Assembly (NCBI RefSeq): GCF_000275825.1
Contig: NZ_JH719942.1
Coordinates: 2,274,727 to 2,338,726, forward strand
Direction of reading: 5' to 3'
Length of the DNA: 64,000 nucleotides
Source of the DNA: Saprospira grandis DSM 2844
GTDB taxonomy: Bacteria > Bacteroidota > Bacteroidia > Chitinophagales > Saprospiraceae
Below the pieces are notes generated by a model, which was given only the letters and a program-made list of their open reading frames with translations, made no database searches and had not been told where the DNA came from. A program made the position numbers and the translations under genes. Shown in pieces: positions 59,301-64,000 of the stretch. Positions within the stretch are counted from its first letter, which is position 1, and every line of letters starts with the position of its first letter.

Positions 59301-59386
59301 CCATTGGCGGAATTATGCTCTCCGCCGGAGGCGCTTTTTTCCTCCGCCAAAAAAGAAAGAACCAACGCAAAGAGAAAGCCGCCTAG
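56384..59386 (+). CDS. Exported TPR-CHAT caspase-like protease with C-terminal membrane anchor
   Basis: 1000 residues. Signal peptide MRHLYCIYLFLLAPILLFGQ. Residues about 20-440 are TPRs (INNIAVVYLKQAKYDLAADF, IFLNLGNACRGEKDYLAAET). About 440-600 is a helical linker. About 640-960 is the CHAT domain with His820 (FIHLAMHGLMN) and Cys867 (LVVLSACETAYGE), followed by GTASLATAFINAGTPALLVS and HPAFWSPFILMG, both standard CHAT blocks. The catalytic pair is intact. A final hydrophobic segment (about 968-988, PFAIGGIMLSAGGAFFLRQ) and a basic tail anchor the protein, so the protease domain should face the periplasm. Most studied TPR-CHAT proteases are cytoplasmic and need an activator such as a CRISPR effector, so this layout is unusual. 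Confidence 0.9.
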   Translation: MRHLYCIYLFLLAPILLFGQDTAKYKAFEARYMEAYMESQYAQSMAIIDSALLALETEPASQGWKDSLSWSFTGSKMVLQYNLGKYEAIHATLRASKSQVERLDQGKKGIHLAEWLGLRAKLYLVEANFEQAMTHQLEAKAILEQLEMESSPQYIALINNIAVVYLKQAKYDLAADFFRQSVALERKYNEAKGEPYARSLYNLMLVEQKAGQYTKAEQTANLILNIMTDLGHENEFYLQVMIAKGSMLEIKEAYSKAKEVYQAALVFAKSKQYNKVIPSIFLNLGNACRGEKDYLAAETYYKAALAEGKVAFKKTVLFKLFNLSLVQEDYQQAEHYLEQYRAYITAVFAPKTVNYIQSLKLVARLAVAKGNFDAAEAAILQHLELNSTQEKRFDLDQLAGLDINYFLDLGELSRILFIAKDLERKRYQESKSPTYLKRLLTMDSLHAETLAKERETLNLEQDRLSSLKISSATYQRLMKWAHLDQQAAEQLLAISEKDKSTLLLESQNERIAYSKKLLPKNEQEKQEGIKKQYHQILKAYQSTEEKTKKDSLLVLLNDQIWEMEEHKRYLFKQYPDYVDYKFGHKRLQLKQLQKDLGPKRAAIEYFLTDSSCFIFYLDHQEIRYVEQKINAEELAQELMDLQSMLLSYKQVLSGNEEVFLNYSQKAHQLYQLLLAPVLQNPKTTIKQLLIIPDKELAYIPFETLLILPAKDNDNYNSLAYLIKRYAISYSFSLELWQHNQNTSFQQNNGQMLAMAASYQEDDTISLNNKRSQLTPLKLAEEEVQKLATLFEGRFLFGQDAQEERFIKEAKKYRFIHLAMHGLMNREQPSLSGLVFTPNSDSLEDGFLQAIEILNLDLKADLVVLSACETAYGEFQAGNGTASLATAFINAGTPALLVSLWQVDDAATSAIMQSFYQQLEAGLSKSEALRQAKLNYLAANKGPMAHPAFWSPFILMGNDKKLNLPPSNPFLPFAIGGIMLSAGGAFFLRQKRKNQRKEKAA

Positions 59387-59436
59387 TTGGTCTAGCTAAA
59401 CCTTATTTTACTCTAAAAGTTAGTAAACTATTGATC

Positions 59437-59471
59437 GGGAGACTTATCTTAGATGAGTCTCCCCATTTTTT
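59437..59471 (+). terminator. Terminator after the TPR-CHAT gene
   Basis: Stem GGGAGACT / AGTCTCCC with a T run. An ATG at 59453 that could start the next gene lies inside its loop. Confidence 0.7.
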
Positions 59472-59491
59472 GGCTTCAACCCGATTTTTCT

Positions 59492-60769
59492 ATGGCTGCC
59501 GTCCTCCTCTTTTTTCGCCTCTTTTTTGAGGCCTGCTTCCTGGCCCTCCAACAATTGCTTGGCAATAAACTCCGTACCCTGCTCTCCCTTCTCGGCATTA
59601 CCATTGGCATCTGGTGCGTGATTATGGTCTTCTCCGCAGTCGATTCCCTAGAGTATAGTATCCGCAAAAGCTTTGAGCAACTAGGCGATGATGTGGTCTA
59701 CGTAAATACGATGCCCTGGGGAGAAGACCCTAGAGAGAATTACTGGAAGTATATGCGCCGACCCGAACCCTCTTACCGAGATTTTGAAGCCATTCAAGCC
59801 AATTGCCAAACCGCTGGCAAAACTTCTTTTACTGTCTTTATTGGCGGTAGCAATACGGAGTCTAAACTGGGAGAGGCCGCTGGGGTGTTCTATATGGGCG
59901 TAACCCCCGATTATAAAGATATCTTCGGCCTAGAGTTCGAACAAGGCCGATACTTTAGCCCCAATAGCTTTTTTAGAGGCCAAAATGAGGTGGTGATCGG
60001 CTATGAGGTCTATAAGGCGCTTTTCCGAGAAGGGGAGTCCGCCCTGGGCCGATGGATTAAGTCTAAAGGACAAAAACTTAAGGTGGTGGGCGTCCTTCAA
60101 AAAGAAGGAAAGGACCTCATTAATCCCATCAATTTCGATAATGTCGCGATCATCCCCTACAATACGGCCCGCAAGTATGTTAACCTAGGCCGATCTGCCC
60201 AAAATAAGGGCCGTAGCTCTATTTCCGTAAAAGCCGAGCAAGAGGTAGATGTAGAGGCCCTAAAAACCGAATTGGTGGGGGTGCTCCGAGCTAGCCGCCG
60301 CCTGCCCCCAAAAGAAGAAGACAATTTTGCCCTCAATACACTCTCTATCCTCTCCAATTTTCTCAGTAGCATTTTTGGGGTCATTAATTTAGCAGGCCTC
60401 TTTATTGGCGGCTTCGCCATTATCGTGGGCGTTTTTTCGGTGGCCAATATTATGTTCGTTTCCGTAAAAGAACGCACCAACCTGATCGGCGTGAAAAAAG
60501 CCCTAGGCGCCAAGCGCTATATGATCCTCATGGAGTTCCTGATCGAGTCTATTTTACTCTGCCTCTTCGGCGGCGCTATCGGCCTCCTCTTTGTCTACCT
60601 AGCCGCCCTAGCGGTTACCCATTTTGCCGATTTCCCCATCTTTTTATCTAGCTATAATGCTATCCTCGGCCTCAGTATTGCCGCCTTTTCTGGCGTGATC
60701 GCAGGTATTATTCCCGCCTATTCTGCCTCCAAAATGGAAGCCGTAGAAGCTATGCGTGCTGGACGATAA
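59492..60769 (+). CDS. MacB/FtsX-type ABC transporter permease
   Basis: 425 residues from the ATG at 59492. The ATG at 59453 lies in the terminator hairpin and adds a non-family leader. Membrane segment 1 is about 18-40 (LRTLLSLLGITIGIWCVIMV). A large periplasmic MacB_PCD domain (about 45-265) follows. Segments 2-4 are near 285-310 (INLAGLFIGGFAIIVGVFSV), 335-365 (MEFLIESILLCLFGGAIGLL) and 385-410 (AILGLSIAAFSGVIAGIIPA). The end ASKMEAVEAMRAGR is the family signature for ATPase coupling. No ATPase gene lies beside it. MacB-like proteins export or extract lipoproteins and peptides across the envelope. Confidence 0.9.
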   Translation: MAAVLLFFRLFFEACFLALQQLLGNKLRTLLSLLGITIGIWCVIMVFSAVDSLEYSIRKSFEQLGDDVVYVNTMPWGEDPRENYWKYMRRPEPSYRDFEAIQANCQTAGKTSFTVFIGGSNTESKLGEAAGVFYMGVTPDYKDIFGLEFEQGRYFSPNSFFRGQNEVVIGYEVYKALFREGESALGRWIKSKGQKLKVVGVLQKEGKDLINPINFDNVAIIPYNTARKYVNLGRSAQNKGRSSISVKAEQEVDVEALKTELVGVLRASRRLPPKEEDNFALNTLSILSNFLSSIFGVINLAGLFIGGFAIIVGVFSVANIMFVSVKERTNLIGVKKALGAKRYMILMEFLIESILLCLFGGAIGLLFVYLAALAVTHFADFPIFLSSYNAILGLSIAAFSGVIAGIIPAYSASKMEAVEAMRAGR

Positions 60770-60778
60770 TGAGGATTT

Positions 60779-60940
60779 GGGGCCTCCGCTGCGGCTTCGC
60801 CTTGCGGCGCTACGTTGCGGGGCTCGCAGGTCTGCTCGGCCCTGCAGCCGCCTGCGGCGGCTTTGGTCTGGCCTTCGGCCACCCCTGCACATCGCTAGGC
60901 CTTTTGGCCTTCGGCCATGGCGGCTTCGCCGCCTCTAGGA
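60779..60940 (+). repeat. GC-rich structured intergenic repeat
   Basis: Begins 10 bp after the permease stop. Head GGGGCCTCCGCTGCGGC, hairpins CAGCCGCC-TGC-GGCGGCTTTG, GGCC-TTC-GGCC (twice) and GGCGGC-TTC-GCCGCC. End CACATCGCTAGGCC. Confidence 0.88.
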
Positions 60941-60949
60941 CCACATAAA

Positions 60950-60982
60950 AAAGCCCAGTACTAACTAAAGTACTGGGCTTAA
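60950..60982. terminator. Bidirectional terminator
   Basis: AAGCCCAGTA...TACTGGGCTT stem flanked by A and T tracts, between convergent genes ending at 60769 and 61002. Confidence 0.8.
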
Positions 60983-61001
60983 ATAGTAGGGCTATAGAAG
61001 T

Positions 61002-62216
61002 TTAAAAGCTACATGCATCTGTAAAAATGATTTCAAAACTAGCATCAGTAGCATTGATGTCAAAATTTTCGAGTTCTACAGACTCTGAAAAATAAACACT
61101 AAGCTTTTCTTGATCTGTTATATCTGCTGCATTGGTGTTTGTGTCTTTTCCTATATTAACCTTGCGACCAAAGTAGCTTACTCGGGGGTATCCTATGTCT
61201 TCAAAGTATGTATCACTTTGTACTGCAGTACAGGCAAGATAGGTATGCATTCCTGCTTCCAAATTACTATGAATCTTGTTGATTTGACAAGGAGATAACG
61301 CATTTTCTCCAGAATAATCCATCACATTATTAGAACAATAGGCCATATCTTTTCCTAATTGAACGGCATTATTCCACCAACCACAGGCTGGATGTTGGCT
61401 ACAGCCATTTAATTGTGTAATCTCCCAAGCGGTGGGGGTATCACTACAACCATCATCACAGTTTGTGTTAATAGGATTTGTAGCACCAGGAGGATCATTA
61501 ACTCCAGTAAGGTTGGAGCAGCCTGTACCACAGGCACCGCTACCATTCCACTTAACTGTATGAGAGAGCCCCATTAGATGACATAATTCATGGTTTAGGT
61601 TACTACCATCTCCATGAAATATCCAACCCATGGGGGTGCTATTTTGTATTGCAGAAATATAGCTTTCCCAAATATGTCTATTTTCTGTAAATTTATTTTT
61701 AGAGCTGGGACTTAAACTGGATGCATATCCACCACCACTTGAATCCAGAGAATGAGTGAAGAATATATTTAATACACTATCTCTATCTGCTCCTTGTGTG
61801 CCTACATTAATCGTTTGGAAGTAATAGCTATTATCATCTCGATGAAAATAAATAGCATCAACTACATATCTAAAATTCTTATCAATAGCAGGAATATTGT
61901 TGTTGGGATCAAGGCTTAAGGCTTGATTCCAGCTTGCTCGTCCGTTCATCCAGGCTGTTATCTCAGTAGCATAATCGTAACCTGTATAGTTACTATTTCC
62001 GTTGCCATCATCTTGCTCTGTAAAATTACCACTACCATCAGATTTAAGCATAAAGTGATAGTTGATTCGGACTACTTTTAGATCAGATATGCTTTTGGCA
62101 TCAATATGATTTTCAACAAAAGAGCTTTGATCGGTAAGACAAATCGTATTTTGCGAAAAACAGCTACAAAAGATAGCCAGACTAAAGCAAATTGTTGAGG
62201 ATATTTTTAAAATCAT
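61002..62216 (-). CDS. Secreted metzincin-type metalloprotease (M43-like)
   Basis: 404 residues. Signal peptide with a Cys-rich end (MILKISSTICFSLAIFCSCF). The zinc motif is HELCHLMGLSH: His209, Glu210, His213, His219. The downstream Met-turn is NNVMDYSG near 316-323. Between them is a Cys-rich insert (ACGTGCSNL, NCDDGCSDTP, CGWWNN) typical of the M43 cytophagalysin/pappalysin group. About 70 residues follow the protease domain and end DASFEIIFTDACSF; no T9SS CTD is recognisable. Its start overlaps the end of the upstream T9SS cargo gene by 4 bp, so both are co-translated. Codon use is more AT-rich than most of the window. Confidence 0.88.
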   Translation of the reverse strand: MILKISSTICFSLAIFCSCFSQNTICLTDQSSFVENHIDAKSISDLKVVRINYHFMLKSDGSGNFTEQDDGNGNSNYTGYDYATEITAWMNGRASWNQALSLDPNNNIPAIDKNFRYVVDAIYFHRDDNSYYFQTINVGTQGADRDSVLNIFFTHSLDSSGGGYASSLSPSSKNKFTENRHIWESYISAIQNSTPMGWIFHGDGSNLNHELCHLMGLSHTVKWNGSGACGTGCSNLTGVNDPPGATNPINTNCDDGCSDTPTAWEITQLNGCSQHPACGWWNNAVQLGKDMAYCSNNVMDYSGENALSPCQINKIHSNLEAGMHTYLACTAVQSDTYFEDIGYPRVSYFGRKVNIGKDTNTNAADITDQEKLSVYFSESVELENFDINATDASFEIIFTDACSF

Positions 62217-63184
62217 AACTTCACAAATTTAGTTTGATAAAACTGTTGATCATCTGTTCGCAAATGTAAGATGTACATGCCCTTGGGCAAGTCTCGAATA
62301 GAAAAGTGGTTTTGATGCAGCTGAAAATGACGAACTTCCTGCCCCGCCAAATTATAAATGCTAAGATTCAATGCGCCATTTAGCGCTATATCTAGCCAAA
62401 GCTCATCCTGCGCAGGATTCGGAAATACCCGCACTTCTTTTGCTGCCGAAATTCCCGACTCCGTTCTGAAAATACTGCTGATAATATTATTGGCTAAGGA
62501 ATCTGAAAAATAGGGCGGAGCAAATAGTCTTCCTCGCACACTATCCTGATAAAATGCAAAGCCTTCATAAAATTCTCCATAGGTTGCTAAAGATGAGGAA
62601 CAGGCTAGTCTAGATATCTCTGGATGAAAGCCATCAGCACTGCCAATGTTTTTAATGACTCGACTAAAATAGAAGGAGGTGTAATTGCCTGAGCTAAGAT
62701 TATATCGTTCAAAGGCAATTTGTCCCGAAATTTCCGCAGAGATACTATCTATATATAGGGTGTCTTGGTCTGGAAAATTGGAGTTGCCATTGCAAGTTGA
62801 GCGCGGATTGCGAACAATCAAAGAATCGCCTACTGTAGCATTAAAATCAAACTTGAGGATAAAGCTATTGCTAGTAGGATCATAAAAATAAAGACTATCA
62901 TTAGACATGTATTCATATTCATAGCCTAAATGGTTCTCTGTCCGACCAAGAATAGGACTTACGGAGTAGTATTGAAGAAAGCTAAGGGCTATTTTCTTAA
63001 CCGCCTGGTTCAGAAGCAGAGTATCCTTTTCATAAGTATATTTTAGATAGCTATCTGGCCCCCAAGCCGAGACCGAATATACCCAAGTCGCTGCAGGGGG
63101 GCACCAAGCAGCCGTATCTGCTTGCTGGGCTTTTGTGACATTGAAAAACGTGAAAAGAGTAAGGAAAAGTAATAAATACCTCAT
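62213..63184 (-). CDS. Secreted T9SS cargo protein
   Basis: 323 residues from the ATG at 63184 with signal peptide MRYLLLFLTLFTFFNVTKAQ; an upstream in-frame ATG adds a basic leader and is less likely. The middle (about 25-245) is beta-rich with Tyr/Ser/Asn (YTYEKDTLLLNQAVKKIALS, NYTSFYFSRVIKNIG) and no recognised domain. The last 75 residues form a T9SS type A sorting domain (VRVFPNPAQDELWLDIAL, then LSIYNLAGQEVRHFQLHQN, ending TKFVKL). It is followed by the metalloprotease gene with a 4-bp overlap, so this pair is one operon. A substrate-binding partner for the protease is an inference. Confidence 0.82.
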   Translation of the reverse strand: MRYLLLFLTLFTFFNVTKAQQADTAAWCPPAATWVYSVSAWGPDSYLKYTYEKDTLLLNQAVKKIALSFLQYYSVSPILGRTENHLGYEYEYMSNDSLYFYDPTSNSFILKFDFNATVGDSLIVRNPRSTCNGNSNFPDQDTLYIDSISAEISGQIAFERYNLSSGNYTSFYFSRVIKNIGSADGFHPEISRLACSSSLATYGEFYEGFAFYQDSVRGRLFAPPYFSDSLANNIISSIFRTESGISAAKEVRVFPNPAQDELWLDIALNGALNLSIYNLAGQEVRHFQLHQNHFSIRDLPKGMYILHLRTDDQQFYQTKFVKL

Positions 63185-63279
63185 AAGAATTTTATTTATA
63201 ATTTTAAGATAATGGCAAATGTAGTTCTTTTTGAAAAAAAACAATTCAAAGTTAATATCTTTGTTAAGCTGGGCTGTTT

Positions 63280-63330
63280 TGGGGCCTCCGCTTCGCTCGT
63301 TGGCGCTAGGTTTACTCTCTTCAGGTTGTT
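63280..63330 (+). repeat. GC-rich repeat, truncated copy
   Basis: Head GGGGCCTCCGCTTCGCTCGT, then GGCGCTAGGTTTACTCTCTT, which matches the insert module of the repeats at 7323 and 46843. The core with CTCGGCCCT and GGTCTGG is missing. Confidence 0.65.
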
Positions 63331-63358
63331 TAAAATTTTGTGTTTCTCCTTTTCTGCG

Positions 63359-63520
63359 CCTAGGGACAAGCCCCTAGGCTAGCTTTTCAGACAGCCCTCT
63401 AAAGAGGGCCTTTGGATGAGGTTTTTTTTTGCGATAACAACTGAGCAAGGCCTTGTATATCAGCAGTTGAGGCCCTTTAGGGCTGACTCCATTGGATTAG
63501 CCTAGGGGCTTGTCCCTAGG
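63359..63520 (-). repeat. 162-bp element with 23-bp perfect terminal inverted repeats, copy 2 (inverted)
   Basis: Ends CCTAGGGACAAGCCCCTAGG (+CTA) at 63359-63381 and its exact complement at 63498-63520. Read on the minus strand the interior aligns with 7083-7248: ATCCAATGGAGTCAGCCCT, GGGCCTCAACT, TGATATACAAGGCCTTG, CATCCAAAGGCCCTCTTTAG. Flanking 20-25 bp on the 63335-63358 side (TTTTGTGTTTCTCC) also match the region after copy 1, so the homologous unit is larger than the palindrome-bounded part. Confidence 0.85.
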
Positions 63521-63555
63521 TGATGAATGGCTGAATCCTGCTTTTAAGCACTAAG

Positions 63556-63824
63556 AGAAAAGCTAGCCCGAGCAAGGAAAAAGCTAGCCCGAGCAAGGAA
63601 AAAGCTAGCCCGAGCAAGAAAAAAGCTAGCTCGAGCAAGGAAAAAGCTAGCCCGAGCAAGGAAAAAGCTAGCCCGAGCAAGGAAAAAGCTAGCCCGAGCA
63701 AGGAAAAAGCTAGCTCGAGCAAGGGAAAAGCTAGCCCGAGCAAGGGAAAAGCTAGCCCGAGCAAGGAAAAAGCTAGCCCGAGCAAGGAAAAAGCTAGCCC
63801 GAGCAAGGAAAAAGCTAGCTCATT
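63556..63824. repeat. 21-bp tandem array, 13 copies
   Basis: AGCTAGC recurs at exact 21-bp spacing from 63561 to 63813. The typical unit starts AAAGCTAGCCCGAGCAAGG; a few copies have CTAGCTCGAG. The sequence differs from the array at 6841, but period, position beside the palindrome-ended element and side are the same. Confidence 0.95.
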
Positions 63825-63936
63825 AGGGGCATCAACAAAGTTCGTTTAGCTTCTGATTTAACAAAGCTTTAATAATTATACTCAAGAGAGGCTATTTAAT
63901 TGCTAAAGAGAAGAGGAAGTCGGCCAGGCCTATATT

Positions 63937-64000
63937 GGCCCAGCGCTGCGGAGCGGGTGGCGCGCAGCGGCAGACCCAGGCGGCGGAGCCGCCGCAGGGC
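63937..64000 (-). repeat. GC-rich structured repeat, cut by window end
   Basis: Starts GGCCCAGCGCTGCGGAGCGG and continues through CAGACCC and the hairpin GGCGGC...GCCGC to CGCAGGGC, where the window stops. Confidence 0.75.

Noticed and set aside
63516..63806. Minus-strand frame coding LGLAFSL repeats
   Set aside because: Same cause: it merely translates the 21-bp array.
63556..63824. CRISPR array
   Set aside because: Units are contiguous with no unique spacers, and no cas genes are in the window. The same applies to the array at 6841.

Overview
The window looks like chromosomal DNA of a gliding, filamentous Bacteroidota bacterium, most likely the Saprospira lineage (inference from gene content, no database search). 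Supporting signs are the Bacteroidota promoter boxes (TTTG and TAnnTTTG), a type IX secretion (T9SS) protein PorQ, several secreted proteins with T9SS C-terminal sorting domains, the LpxC-FabZ fusion, a Rho factor with a long basic insert, and DUF5916/DUF983 genes.

Layout. 1-2 kb: 5' end of rho (minus strand) with an IS5-like element inserted just upstream of its promoter. 2-6.5 kb: serS, an inositol-monophosphatase-like gene, a MoxR ATPase and an alpha/beta hydrolase. 6.5-7.6 kb: non-coding, with a 21-bp tandem array, a palindrome-ended element and GC-rich repeats. 7.6-17 kb: DUF5916 outer-membrane protein, glnS, thiH, a TPR protein, bioD and a primary-type sigma factor. 17.5-27.6 kb: a lamin-tail T9SS cargo protein, three tRNAs (Gly, Leu, Gly), a MORN-like lipoprotein with porQ, the lipid A operon lpxC/fabZ-lpxA-ABC ATPase, and htrA. 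27.6-34.1 kb: a complete IS3 element, then a GHKL-ATPase/PD-(D/E)XK nuclease (defence candidate), a DEDDh exonuclease and an SF1 helicase. 34.3-50.4 kb: recN, secreted or surface proteins, an acidic-repeat protein, DUF983, nadC, a receiver-like protein, two ECF sigma factors (one with a possible anti-sigma factor), fumC and a T9SS cargo protein. 50.7-60.8 kb: an exported cysteine-protease neighbourhood consisting of a papain-family protease, a metacaspase with TPRs, a small outer-membrane barrel, an unknown exported protein, a TPR-CHAT protease with a C-terminal membrane anchor, and a MacB/FtsX-type permease. 61-63.2 kb: a secreted HExxH metalloprotease and a T9SS cargo protein. 63.2-64 kb: a second, inverted copy of the palindrome-ended element with another 21-bp array.

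The most unusual feature is a family of GC-rich intergenic repeats of about 120-220 bp, with about two dozen copies in 64 kb on both strands. They share fixed linker segments, but their hairpin arms differ in sequence between copies while staying self-complementary. Compensatory change of this kind indicates selection on a folded RNA or DNA structure. A second novel-looking unit pairs a 162-166 bp element having 23-bp perfect terminal inverted repeats with a neighbouring 21-bp tandem array, always on the same side. At protein level, the best candidates for an undescribed system are the envelope-located caspase-like/CHAT/papain protease cluster and the stand-alone GHKL-nuclease.
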